Source: Pseudoalteromonas sp. H105 (GTDB taxonomy: Bacteria > Pseudomonadota > Gammaproteobacteria > Enterobacterales > Alteromonadaceae). From it: a stretch of DNA of 64,000 nt. Location of the stretch: the NCBI RefSeq assembly GCF_001469215.1, contig NZ_LOFH01000008.1, positions 62,001 through 126,000 on the forward strand. Direction: 5' to 3'. A program made the position numbers and the translations under genes. Within the stretch, counting starts at the first letter, position 1, and each line of letters opens with the position of its first letter. The notes beneath the pieces are model-generated. The model saw only the letters and a program-made list of their open reading frames with translations. It was not told where the DNA came from and ran no database searches. Shown here one piece after another: positions 36,191 through 44,907 of the stretch.

Positions 36191-37399
36191 ATGGCTAGGC
36201 CTGTAGTTCGTCTAACAGACAAGAAAATAAAATCGATTGCCAGTGTTGGTAAAGAGCAAACTCTTTCTGACGGTGGAGGCCTTCAACTACGGGTTTTACC
36301 CAGCGGGACTAAATCTTGGCAGTTTAAATTTAAAGATCCAATAAGTGATAAATTTAATAAATTATCCCTAGGGCTTTACCCTGCGCTATCGCTTGCAAAC
36401 GCACGAACTAAAGCTATTGAGTATAAAGAGCTATTAGCGCAAGGTATTAACCCAAAGGCACATGAGCTAGCTAAAAAGCAAGCAGAGAGCCGAAAAGCGG
36501 CAAATACATTCTTAGCTGCCGCAAAGCTTTGGTTTGAACGTAAACAGCCTACTGTGACGGCTCATCACGCAGCTAGAGAGTGGCGAACGCTTGAGATGTA
36601 TATTTTCCCCAAGTTGAAAGACACGCCTTTAGAAAGCATTGAATCGACTGATACCATTGAAATCCTCAGACCACTTGAGATTGACGGAAAGCATTCCACA
36701 ATCAAGCGTATTTGCCAAAGCTTAAATCAGATCATGGATTACTCTGTGAACCATGGCTTTATCAAAGCCAATCCACTAGCAAAAATCATAAAAGTATTTA
36801 CTAAAAATACAGTTGAGCACATGGCTACTATTAGGCCTGAAGAACTACCTGATTTTTTAACCGCTCTGAATGGCTCACAAACCATTCAGAATAAAACAAA
36901 GTTTTTAATTTTGTGGCAACTACACACTATGACTCGCTCAAAAGAGGCCGCAGGCACAAAGTGGGCTGATATTAATATTGAAGATGCTGTATGGGTGATC
37001 CCTGCTGAAGAAATGAAACGTAGAAGAGCGCACCGAGTGCCTTTAACGCCTGCTACTTTGGCCATACTTGAGCAAATGAAACCACTCAGCGGTCATCATG
37101 AATATGTATTCCCGAGTGAGCGTAATGAAAAGGGCCATGCAAGCACTTATACGGTCAATGCCGCGATTAAACGAAGCTTGGGTTACAAAGGTAAGCTGGT
37201 GGCTCATGGCTTGCGCTCAGTTGCATCTACAGCCCTTCATGAAAAAGGTTACGATAGCTTGGTAGTTGAGGCTTGCTTAGCACATGCAGATGAGAATGAA
37301 ACAAGAGCGGCATATAACCGCTCTGATTACCTTGAACAACGTAGGCCGATTATGGGCTGGTGGAGCTCATATGTTTTACGAAGCTCACTTGAGACGTGA
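36191..37399 (+). CDS. int: P4-type tyrosine integrase of the genomic island
   Basis: 402 aa from the ATG at 36191 (GGAG 6 nt upstream; a GTG four codons earlier is inside the Shine-Dalgarno). N-terminal DUF4102 arm-binding domain (LSDGGGLQLRVLPSGTKSWQ), core-binding domain in the middle, and a catalytic domain with the Arg in TMTRSKEAAGTKW, HGLRSVASTALHE (H-x-x-R), and LAHADENETRAAYNR holding the final His and Tyr. It catalyses integration and excision at the rbgA site. It sits next to the left junction, the usual P4-integrase position, and overlaps the convergent next gene by 15 bp. Confidence 0.95.
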   Translation: MARPVVRLTDKKIKSIASVGKEQTLSDGGGLQLRVLPSGTKSWQFKFKDPISDKFNKLSLGLYPALSLANARTKAIEYKELLAQGINPKAHELAKKQAESRKAANTFLAAAKLWFERKQPTVTAHHAAREWRTLEMYIFPKLKDTPLESIESTDTIEILRPLEIDGKHSTIKRICQSLNQIMDYSVNHGFIKANPLAKIIKVFTKNTVEHMATIRPEELPDFLTALNGSQTIQNKTKFLILWQLHTMTRSKEAAGTKWADINIEDAVWVIPAEEMKRRRAHRVPLTPATLAILEQMKPLSGHHEYVFPSERNEKGHASTYTVNAAIKRSLGYKGKLVAHGLRSVASTALHEKGYDSLVVEACLAHADENETRAAYNRSDYLEQRRPIMGWWSSYVLRSSLET

Positions 37400-37407
37400 G
37401 TGAGCTT
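37381..37407. terminator. Hairpin between integrase and the convergent hypothetical gene
   Basis: A 9-bp stem AAGCTCACT / AGTGAGCTT lies over the overlapping 3' ends of the two genes. No T run, so terminator activity is uncertain. Confidence 0.5.
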
Positions 37408-38245
37408 GCTCTATTAATAGTTCAATAGTCTTATTTAGGGGTAATCGCTCTTTGTCTGCAATTGTTTTTAGCTTAATTTTGATATCATTCTTAAGCATGT
37501 AGTTTGATGATGTCCTCTCTGCATTGTCATTTCTGTACTTTCTCTGTGAGTTTGCTCGTTTTATTTTAATGATAAAGTTTTCTGCGTGGTCTGGGTTGGT
37601 TAGATAAGGTAAAGTATCGAAAAAGTACTCTATAAAATTTTTCTTTCTATCAAGTGTATTAACTTTACAACTTGGCTTGTCGGGAAATTTATCTTCGGGA
37701 TAGTTGTGACTATTATTAAATAAACCTCTGCTTTTGCGCTGATGTTTTGAGATATAATCCATTACCCAATCTACACTTTGCTCATCTTCAAAATGTATCC
37801 ATGATGTTCGGCTTTTGATCTTTTCAAAGTCATTTACAGCTCTAGTTATTTGATCACTGAAAACAAAAATTTGTGAAGTATATTCCATATGAGCTATGTC
37901 TAATAACGCCCTTACTTGAACATATTTATCTTCAGATAGGACAATTTGCAATCCTTCCTTAAACTTTATGTTGTATAAATATGACTGCACGAAATTTATT
38001 AGTCGAGTATAGCCCTTTAAATCATCATAAACAGTACCTTCCAGTTTATACCTATTCCAGTTCTCAAATGCCTCGGTAACACAATCATCATTAAGTTCAT
38101 TTATAGCTCTTAGATGGTCCTCAAAGCTTTGTTTAATTGAATCACCACTTACCCAGAGCCAGTAGGAATAAATGAAACAAGCTAAGCGGGGTGAACCACT
38201 AATCTTTTTCCTAATACTGCCAATACTTTCTGTTGTTAGTAACAT
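37385..38245 (-). CDS. Island protein of unknown function with C-terminal RHH-like end
   Basis: 286 aa from the ATG at 38245 (CGGAG 6 nt upstream; a GTG two codons earlier is possible). I do not recognise the family. It is all-alpha in appearance, without signal peptide or TM helix. The last 45 residues (MLKNDIKIKLKTIADKERLP, then LNKTIELLIEQAHSRL) look like a ribbon-helix-helix or similar DNA-binding motif. Base composition is AT-richer than the chromosomal genes. It could be an excision or defence regulator, but nothing in the sequence proves this. Confidence 0.6.
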   Translation of the reverse strand: MLLTTESIGSIRKKISGSPRLACFIYSYWLWVSGDSIKQSFEDHLRAINELNDDCVTEAFENWNRYKLEGTVYDDLKGYTRLINFVQSYLYNIKFKEGLQIVLSEDKYVQVRALLDIAHMEYTSQIFVFSDQITRAVNDFEKIKSRTSWIHFEDEQSVDWVMDYISKHQRKSRGLFNNSHNYPEDKFPDKPSCKVNTLDRKKNFIEYFFDTLPYLTNPDHAENFIIKIKRANSQRKYRNDNAERTSSNYMLKNDIKIKLKTIADKERLPLNKTIELLIEQAHSRLK

Positions 38246-38625
38246 TATCACTCCGTAATTTCTTAATGTTTTTTTTGGCTTTTTTTGCAGTTAATTTGAA
38301 TGTTAATAAGTGATTTATTAATGTTTTTTTAGTTTCACTTATTTTACTAAAATAGCGTTCTAGCTGGATCTAGTCAATTTTAAGGTGTAAATATCAGTTC
38401 GAAAGCAGCTAAGTGAAATGTAAATGTATATCTTTGTACGCGAGTGAGCTTTAGGGTTGAGGTTGTTTTATGTTGTGGGTTCGACGGTGTAAATAAGTCT
38501 TGATTTCGTATAGTTATTATAATGGCTACAAATTACAGCTATTAAAATTCAATGTTATATATCAAGTAAGGTGTTTTCTAACATAACTCTAGCTTTGTAT
38601 GAATTATTTAAACAGGAAGTTAGAA
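38246..38625. other. 380-bp AT-rich intergenic region in the island
   Basis: It contains two copies of TTAATGTTTTTTT (near 38264 and 38319) and an AAGTGA...TCACTT inverted pair around the second copy. No ORF or RNA is recognised. It must hold divergent promoters; an origin for the YagK-like protein is conceivable but unproved. Confidence 0.35.
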
Positions 38626-39315
38626 ATGAGAAAGAAACGAAACATAGTGTTAGGTTTCAACCCTTACAATGAAAAGCAGATTATTTATTGGGATCATTGG
38701 TTATTAATTAGTAAGGCTTTAAAGATGGCTACCACTAGACACCCTAGGTTATCTGTAATTCGGTTTGACTTACGTATAACCGATACGAATGCTGATAACC
38801 CAAGTATCATTTTAGATGGTGTTATGAAGCGATTCTTTACGTCCCTACAATCCAAAATAAAACACAATACTAATTTTAAAGCTCATGCTAAAGCTCAATA
38901 TTTGAGATATGTGTGGGTTAAGGAAAAAGGCAATGAAAAGGAGAAAGAGCACTTTCATATTTGTATTTTTTTAAATAAGGACGACTTTGGTTTTATAGGT
39001 CAGTACAGGACTGATAAAAGAGAAAATAAAAAAGTAATGAACACCTTACGTGAGTCCATAGTTCAATCTTGGGCTACAGCACTTAAAGTCGAGCTATTGA
39101 TGGCTGAAAGGCTAGTTTATTTCGGTAAAACACCTTTACATTGGCTTGATGGAAGTAGGGATACCTATTCTGCCGATTTAGAAAATGTTAAGAAAAGGCT
39201 CTGCTATATGGCTAAAGTCGAGACTAAAGAGTTTGAAGGTCGAAAAATAGGCGTTGGTAAATATTTGATTTACAGGACTAAGAGTAAGAAATCTAGTGCT
39301 ATTGCAATAAAATAA
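38626..39315 (+). CDS. YagK/YfjJ / inovirus Gp2-like protein
   Basis: About 229 aa; AGGAAG lies 6 nt before this ATG, better than an upstream in-frame Met at 38599. The segment VIRFDLRITD followed by a basic region and KEHFHICIFLNKDDFG (H-x-H with hydrophobic neighbours) resembles the C-terminal domain of YagK/YfjJ and inovirus Gp2 proteins, a group with HUH replication-initiator similarity. A tyrosine candidate lies in RDTYSADLENVKKRL. It may nick or replicate the island or a parasitic element. A hairpin terminator follows. Confidence 0.65.
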   Translation: MRKKRNIVLGFNPYNEKQIIYWDHWLLISKALKMATTRHPRLSVIRFDLRITDTNADNPSIILDGVMKRFFTSLQSKIKHNTNFKAHAKAQYLRYVWVKEKGNEKEKEHFHICIFLNKDDFGFIGQYRTDKRENKKVMNTLRESIVQSWATALKVELLMAERLVYFGKTPLHWLDGSRDTYSADLENVKKRLCYMAKVETKEFEGRKIGVGKYLIYRTKSKKSSAIAIK

Positions 39316-39324
39316 TAATTAGTT

Positions 39325-39348
39325 GAGAGAAGGTGAATACCTTCTCTC
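39325..39348. terminator. Hairpin terminator
   Basis: Perfect 10-bp stem GAGAGAAGGT / ACCTTCTCTC with loop GAAT between the YagK-like gene and the convergent radC gene; the T run is weak. Confidence 0.6.
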
Positions 39349-39409
39349 TATGCTTAATTTTCATTAATAACGTCACGTAATATAATTAAAATTGCAATTA
39401 CATGTGTGA

Positions 39410-39937
39410 CTAGCTGTGCAGTTTTATTATGTCTAAGCATTCTACCTCCTGTTTTAGTTGAGTTAATAAATTAAGTTCAGCAAATGAGGCATATGAGTTA
39501 CCGATAATTAAATGATCTAAGACTTCAACGTCAATCAATGACAGTGCTTTGATGAGCTTTCCTGTTATGAGCTTATCTGCTCTAGATACCTCAATGTTTC
39601 CTGACGGGTGGTTATGCGCCAAGATAACACTAGCGGCATTAACCCTTAAAACATCCTTTACAACCTCCCTTGGATGCACTGATGCTGAATTAATGGTGCC
39701 AAAGAAGAGTTCTTTATATTCAATGATCTCGTTGTTATTGCTCAGATAAATGATTGAAAAAACTTCCCTTTCATAATTACCTAACTTCAGTTTTAAAAAA
39801 TCCACAGTTGCTAAAGGTGAATTAATTTTCCCTTCTCTTTTTAATCGCCTAAATAAAATTCTTGATGCTAAATCAACAATTTCATCATCAGTCAAAATTG
39901 TATTGTTTGTACTTGGTAATTGCTGGCTTTTTAACAT
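39410..39937 (-). CDS. RadC family JAB-domain protein, intact copy
   Basis: 175 aa. The MPN/JAB metal motif is complete: Glu in YKELFFGTINSASV, then ILAHNHPSGNIEVSRADKLI (H-x-H-P-x(n)-D). The HhH N-terminus of chromosomal RadC is absent, as in plasmid and island RadC proteins. Function is unclear despite the name; these genes are markers of P4-like islands. It is divergent from an alpA-like gene, the same arrangement as the decayed module at 46.8-47.6 kb. Confidence 0.88.
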   Translation of the reverse strand: MLKSQQLPSTNNTILTDDEIVDLASRILFRRLKREGKINSPLATVDFLKLKLGNYEREVFSIIYLSNNNEIIEYKELFFGTINSASVHPREVVKDVLRVNAASVILAHNHPSGNIEVSRADKLITGKLIKALSLIDVEVLDHLIIGNSYASFAELNLLTQLKQEVECLDIIKLHS

Positions 39938-40084
39938 GTGGACCTCTTATGAATTGTTTACTCATAGAAGTGATATAGATTTCAAAATATTTGAATTAGC
40001 TGGTGGCGATTACAGTTGAGGATTAGGCCAAAGTATTTTTTTACATAACGCGCATATCTTTTGAACTTATAACGGAGAGAAGAA

Positions 40085-40264
40085 ATGCGTTTAATTAATC
40101 TAAAAGAAGTAATTTATAAAACATCACTTGGTCGCTCAACAATTTATGAATTAATGGCTAAGGGCACATTCCCTAAACAAATGCCAAAGAGCGGTAGGTC
40201 AGTAGCTTGGCTTGAATCTGAAGTAGATGACTGGATTGAAGAAAAAGTTAGGGGGAGAGGCTAA
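40085..40264 (+). CDS. AlpA-family transcriptional regulator
   Basis: 59 aa. MRLINLKEVIYKTSLGRSTI and later FPKQMPKSGRSVAWLESEVD are the hallmarks of AlpA/MerR-like excisionase-type HTH proteins (sheet-HTH-wing with the SVAW.ESEVD.W motif). CGGAGAG precedes the ATG. Its stop overlaps the next start (TAATG). AlpA proteins activate integrase or excision genes in P4-like islands, so this is the likely mobility switch of the island. Confidence 0.88.
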   Translation: MRLINLKEVIYKTSLGRSTIYELMAKGTFPKQMPKSGRSVAWLESEVDDWIEEKVRGRG

Positions 40265-40563
40265 TGAATCTTCCATTAAACAAAGGTAAAGTATTGTCGC
40301 GCTTAGAGGAAGTGCTAAGCAATATTGCAGGGGTTAAAGTTGTTACTGCAACAAATGATGAATTAAGGGTCTGCAACGTCTTACAAGGTATATATCAACC
40401 ACTCTTCCCCGCAATTCAAGTCAATGAGACGGTCATCAATACTGATACATCAGTCTGTTTATATACTGAAGATGCAGTAGGTGCAATTACGAGTACGGCG
40501 TCAATATCATGGCTGAATGGAGAGATAGTGCCTGATGTATGGATAATTTTTTGTAATAATTAA
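40264..40563 (+). CDS. Hypothetical island protein coupled to alpA
   Basis: 99 aa. The ATG shares one base with the alpA stop. Possible mixed alpha/beta fold (VLSRLEEVLSNIAGVKVVTA, AVGAITSTASISWLNGEIVP). No family recognised. Coupling to alpA suggests a shared regulatory role or simple co-transfer. Confidence 0.55.
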   Translation: MNLPLNKGKVLSRLEEVLSNIAGVKVVTATNDELRVCNVLQGIYQPLFPAIQVNETVINTDTSVCLYTEDAVGAITSTASISWLNGEIVPDVWIIFCNN

Positions 40564-40568
40564 CGAAC

Positions 40569-40779
40569 TCATCTAGGAAAAATATGTTGTGGTAGAGCAC
40601 CACCTGAAACATTAACAGATGGAGAAATGATTTGGGCTGAGAAAAATTTAGCTCAAATCTAAGCTGATAGACACCATGTTAAAATAGGTAACTGGCAGAT
40701 TAAGTCTGAGCTAGTAAACGTTAGACCGCATCATTATAAAGCTGTTTTAGCGCCAAATGAGTCTTCGGCTAGATACTAA
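40569..40779 (+). pseudogene. Possible decayed small ORF
   Basis: One frame reads CCGRAPPETLTDGEMIWAEK, then NLAQI, a TAA, and continues ADRHHVKIGNWQIKSELVNV to ARY and stop. It has no start codon in frame and an internal stop, but the flow of residues looks coding. It could be a broken island gene; the evidence is weak. Confidence 0.25.
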
Positions 40780-40835
40780 GAATCTAGAACAGTGGTCAAA
40801 ATTAGTTGACCACTACAAACTATCGGTTCAGCTTA

Positions 40836-42128
40836 CTAGCTAAGAATCCCTGTATAGTTTTCATTTAGCAATACCGTGGCCACGTCTTTTATAAAGTCAT
40901 TACCTGTTGGTCCATTGGTCATAATTACAACTCCCTTTTTTCTTGAAGCATCAGCAAAGGCCAGACTCTTATGTGATGGTCCATTCGATCCCCAATGATA
41001 ATAGGCAATGCCATTTGGACGCATTTCTAGGCTCCATCCAAAACCTCGGCGCAGGTCATCTACTTCGCTACCTGTTTCATGTTGAGGTGACAGCATAAGC
41101 TCTTTTGTTTGCTCATTAATTTTCCAGTTTCGACCATTTTCTGATTGCATCATCAAACACATAAAGCGAGCGTAATCTCCTGCTGTGCAGCGTAAACTTG
41201 ATGCACAGTCTATTGTAGACATCCCCGGCCTGTTCCAAAACCATCTGGAATACTTCTTCAATCTAGGGTGAGTGTGCTCTGACATTTCTTTAACAGCTCT
41301 AGCGTGGTCTTTTGTTGTCCATTGTTGCATTGGTAACCCCCACCTAATAGCAACTTCATTTAATAAAGAGCCATGCTCTCGGATATACTGTAATTCACTA
41401 GTAACGAGAATATCTTCATCATTAAACTTATGTGAATATACTTCTCTTTCATCTCGCTGAGGGGTCCATAGTAAACTCATATCTTCAAGACCCGCAGGGA
41501 CGAGCAAACGTTCACGGACAAGCACATCTAAGCCGCTACCAGTAATGGTTTCCATTACCTTTTGTAACCAATGATAAGCCTCCCCAGAATAAGATGTATC
41601 AGTACCTGGTTCAAATTTTGCTTCTAGTTTTTCTGGCCCATTTTTATCCGCTCTCCAGTTTGGAAGACCGCTAGTGTGCTGCAGCACATCTCGGACTGTA
41701 ATTTGGTAATTCCAAGGATTATCTGAAAGATCTTCTGGTATGACATAATCGGTAAGTTTGTCATCAAGGTGGAGCTCTTGTTTATCGACTGCTTGCAATA
41801 CAACATAAGCGAAAAGAGGTTTAGTTAAAGAAGCAGCTTGAAACAACGTTTTTTCGTTCACTGGTATTTGAGTGCTTACATTTGTTACACCAAAACCCTG
41901 ATGCCAACTAACGTAACCATTTTCAATCACTGCGATACTTGCTCCTGGCAATCGATGCTTCTGTAGCATGGAGTTGATCATTGCAATATGGTTAGCTGAT
42001 GCTTTGGATGTACTGCTGCATCCCGATAATAAGGGAAGTACTGCATACGCTGCTGCAAGGCTAACACCGTATTTGAGTAAAGAACGCCTACTTATCTGAT
42101 TAACTGACTTTTGGTTTGTCGTTTTCAT
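40836..42128 (-). CDS. Beta-lactamase-like serine hydrolase, Tat lipoprotein
   Basis: 430 aa. Twin-arginine-type leader ISRRSLLKYG (residues 12-21) followed by a hydrophobic stretch and lipobox LSGCSS, so probably exported folded and lipid-anchored. Catalytic SxxK is S100-L-T-K103, the YxN equivalent is Y180-S-G182, and the distal HxG-like motif is AYYHWGSNGPSHKS. This is the class C beta-lactamase/CubicO fold (esterase, D-peptidase or AmpC-like). Resistance activity cannot be assumed. It lies with an M23 and an S41 peptidase on the same strand. Confidence 0.88.
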   Translation of the reverse strand: MKTTNQKSVNQISRRSLLKYGVSLAAAYAVLPLLSGCSSTSKASANHIAMINSMLQKHRLPGASIAVIENGYVSWHQGFGVTNVSTQIPVNEKTLFQAASLTKPLFAYVVLQAVDKQELHLDDKLTDYVIPEDLSDNPWNYQITVRDVLQHTSGLPNWRADKNGPEKLEAKFEPGTDTSYSGEAYHWLQKVMETITGSGLDVLVRERLLVPAGLEDMSLLWTPQRDEREVYSHKFNDEDILVTSELQYIREHGSLLNEVAIRWGLPMQQWTTKDHARAVKEMSEHTHPRLKKYSRWFWNRPGMSTIDCASSLRCTAGDYARFMCLMMQSENGRNWKINEQTKELMLSPQHETGSEVDDLRRGFGWSLEMRPNGIAYYHWGSNGPSHKSLAFADASRKKGVVIMTNGPTGNDFIKDVATVLLNENYTGILS

Positions 42129-42266
42129 TGCACATCTCCAAATTGAACTTCAATTGTTTGATAATGTGTTTGCATGGTTATCTCCTATAATGCAAAGCAA
42201 TAATTTCGAATTCAAATTATTGCTTTGCATAAGCTCTTGGCATGAATCTTCGTTGGATGTTGTTGC

Positions 42267-43298
42267 TTAGTTTTTACCCTTGCTTACTTTGTCACCTCGC
42301 TCTATTTTCGCAGTATTTTTAAAGTCATCATTGATATAGATACTATGAAAGGTGGGTGGTATACCTTGACTTCCAACTATATCTAGATAGTCAGGGGAGT
42401 CTTGGATATGAAAATGTAAATGAGGGATATCCGACAATCCGCTGTTTCCGCATTCTCCAATGAATTGTCCAGAGGTCACAAATTCGCCGAGCGCAATATT
42501 AACTGTGTTTTGACGTAAGTGTGCTAATACGGAAAACTCGCCGTTGAAGTGATCTAATACAACGTGATTTCCAAGGTATTCCTCAGGTATTGAGTTTTCT
42601 TCACCGACATTGTTATCTTCTATAGCTCTTGCAACAGAAACGACTCTACCACTTGCTGGCGCCGATATTGGCAAGCCCCAACAAAAATGGTCTTCATTAT
42701 TTGTACCCGTTCCAGTAAAGTACCGCCCGTCTTCAAATGCTAAAAAATCAATGGCATAACGTTGAGCGTTCGTATCTGCATGGTAGTTTAAAAATGTGCT
42801 GTCGCCCCCCCACAAAACTACCATCTCACCTTCAAATGGGAGTGAATACTCAGTCTTGCTCTCGAATGTATATGAAAATTCAGAACTAGCTTCTTCAGGG
42901 ACAATACGAAAACTGAGTTGCTCGACATTCTCATCTTTGTTGCTATTCATAACCCATAAAAATGCAGCACGGTTGCCATCAGGCAAATTTTTATAACGTG
43001 CAATCGTTTCCGCATAGCGAAGATCGTCATAAACAAAAATATGTAGATCGAGTTTCGATGTCTTTTCGCCTAATTGTTCGTTTAACTCGATAGCAAAGTT
43101 TTGGAACTCCGTGAAACTTCCAAATTGATTACGCAATGGTACATCAAGATATTTCCAAACTTGTTTGTACTCTTCATTAGTCAACCAATTTGTTAAGATT
43201 TGACTATCAATTCTTGCTTCAATTTCTTTTTCTTTTTCATCATCTACGCAGCCAACAGTAGCTATAACAACTAACAGTGCAAAAAATATGTGTTTCAT
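42267..43298 (-). CDS. M23 family metallopeptidase lipoprotein
   Basis: About 343 aa from the ATG at 43298 (AAAGGAT upstream; an earlier Met lacks a signal start). Lipobox near VVIATVGCVDD. The N-terminal domain resembles DUF3887-type adaptors (EEYKQVWKYLDVPLRNQFGS). The C-terminal M23/LytM domain has an upstream region ISAPASGRVVSVARA, NHVVLDHFNGEFSVLAHLRQ and HLHFHIQDSPDY (H-x-H zinc ligands). The first LytM ligand (H-x3-D) is not clear, so activity on peptidoglycan or peptides is uncertain. It sits in an envelope-hydrolase group. Confidence 0.82.
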   Translation of the reverse strand: MKHIFFALLVVIATVGCVDDEKEKEIEARIDSQILTNWLTNEEYKQVWKYLDVPLRNQFGSFTEFQNFAIELNEQLGEKTSKLDLHIFVYDDLRYAETIARYKNLPDGNRAAFLWVMNSNKDENVEQLSFRIVPEEASSEFSYTFESKTEYSLPFEGEMVVLWGGDSTFLNYHADTNAQRYAIDFLAFEDGRYFTGTGTNNEDHFCWGLPISAPASGRVVSVARAIEDNNVGEENSIPEEYLGNHVVLDHFNGEFSVLAHLRQNTVNIALGEFVTSGQFIGECGNSGLSDIPHLHFHIQDSPDYLDIVGSQGIPPTFHSIYINDDFKNTAKIERGDKVSKGKN

Positions 43299-43419
43299 AA
43301 CGATCCTTTCATAAAAATTGAATTCAAACAAAGCCCATCAATACTTGTCACTTTTTCATGTGAGTCACAGTCATATAAGTGTTGTAGCTGATGTGATATT
43401 AATAGGCTTAATTACTAGT

Positions 43420-44811
43420 CTACATTTCCAGAAAACGACTTAACGCCAAGCTGTGGCTGGTGTAAATATCCTCTCCACCAAATATTGAGATGTGTTTAAC
43501 AGGCGATATACCGACACCTTCTGGCACGCGTCCTTGCATATCTCTGTAAACTTCATTTGAAAGGCCTACTTCCCAACCATTAGGAAGTCTCTTATCAAGA
43601 GTGTCAGATAGTGCGCCCCTAGTTCTTTCTCCCACATGAGTAACGTGCTGGAGAGTAGCCATTGACATGGTAAATACTTCGGCGGCACTTACTGTGTGAT
43701 CACTTGTGAGAAGGGTTACTGGTCCAGTAAAAGTGATCTCAGCAGGCTGAATTTCAAAAACTTGAGGCGGATTTATCCCGTCTTTTGTAAATTTCTCGTA
43801 AACCTCTAACGATCTATTAGTGAAATAACCGGCAATTACTCTGCTTACCTCATCTTCACCACCTCCATTGGCCGTAACATCAACAATAATAGAGTCACTG
43901 TCTTTGAGTGAATTCATAATGGTAGCCATTTCTTGACTAGCTATTTTCACTTCATCCGACATTAACCCTGTATCACTAAAGCCCGCCATACGAAGTATAT
44001 TGATATACCCTTTATTGCCGATTTTTCCCCATAAAATTCGATTACTATCAGTAAGATTTCCGTTACCTGATAAAATGTCATCATTAATATTGCTTAGATA
44101 TTGATTAAACCAATTCTGACGAAATTCACGTGGGTCATCGAAACTAAGCTGCTCTAAAAATGCTCTATCTAAAGCTGGTCGTAGAACCCGAGAATGCCCA
44201 GTCTTTATCAATTCAGTAGAACCATTTAATTCAGCCTTTAAGAATGTATGAGCATCTGATATGCCATCTAGCATTTGACTAAAAATAGAAAGTAACTGCT
44301 TATTACTAGTGGTTGGTTTGATCTGTTTCTTAAACTCTTCCGTTCTTTTCTCCCAATCAATATTGTGAAGACTAAAAAATGCATAGTGTTCTTGCATTAA
44401 TTCAGTAAAATATTTGAAATTGATAAGTGGATCTTTATTGCTTTCGGTTTTACACGAAGAAATTATCTCTTTTTCTAATTTTGGTTGGATTCTGTTAAAT
44501 CTATAATGGGACGCGCCAGGGTGCGGTGAAGCTGTGAATTGGTCATTATCTACGGTAACAAAAACCTTTAGATGTAAAGATAATTCGGAGGGCGATACTG
44601 GGTTTTTTAGGCACATGCTTGAAGTATGATCAAAGAGTGACATACCCGATTCATCTATTAGTAGATAGTAGCCATATTGTGGCGACTCCCATAAGCCTTT
44701 ATACTTTTCGTAGGAAAATGTTGGAGAATCTGGGGCTTTACTCTCAAGCAAAGTACAACCTGCTGTGATGATTCCAGATACTGACAATAGTAAAATAATT
44801 ATTTTATACAA
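43420..44811 (-). CDS. S41-family peptidase lipoprotein
   Basis: 463 aa from a TTG start (MYKIIILLLSVSGIITAGCT) with GAGG 8 nt upstream; lipobox ITAGCT. The C-terminal S41/ClpP-like core has GYINILRMAGFSDTG, SIIVDVTANGGGEDEVSRVI and the nucleophile region TLLTSDHTVSAAEVFTMSM, followed by GERTRGALSDTLDKRLPNGW. No PDZ domain was recognised. It is like tricorn/Ctp-type peptidases anchored in the envelope. It is divergent from the AraC-type regulator gene (about 96 bp), a possible target. Confidence 0.85.
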   Translation of the reverse strand: MYKIIILLLSVSGIITAGCTLLESKAPDSPTFSYEKYKGLWESPQYGYYLLIDESGMSLFDHTSSMCLKNPVSPSELSLHLKVFVTVDNDQFTASPHPGASHYRFNRIQPKLEKEIISSCKTESNKDPLINFKYFTELMQEHYAFFSLHNIDWEKRTEEFKKQIKPTTSNKQLLSIFSQMLDGISDAHTFLKAELNGSTELIKTGHSRVLRPALDRAFLEQLSFDDPREFRQNWFNQYLSNINDDILSGNGNLTDSNRILWGKIGNKGYINILRMAGFSDTGLMSDEVKIASQEMATIMNSLKDSDSIIVDVTANGGGEDEVSRVIAGYFTNRSLEVYEKFTKDGINPPQVFEIQPAEITFTGPVTLLTSDHTVSAAEVFTMSMATLQHVTHVGERTRGALSDTLDKRLPNGWEVGLSNEVYRDMQGRVPEGVGISPVKHISIFGGEDIYTSHSLALSRFLEM

Positions 44812-44907
44812 TGGACTTGCCTCAATTGTTGACGTTAATATTCTCCAACAATAAGCGCTATTAGGAATGAAATCGTCCTAACCAGCGGGTCAATACATTA
44901 TTAAAGG

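Noticed and set aside
40836..42128. Calling this gene an AmpC resistance beta-lactamase
   Set aside because: Only the fold motifs (SxxK, YxG) are present; the Tyr-x-Asn and KTG motifs of true class C enzymes are not clear.
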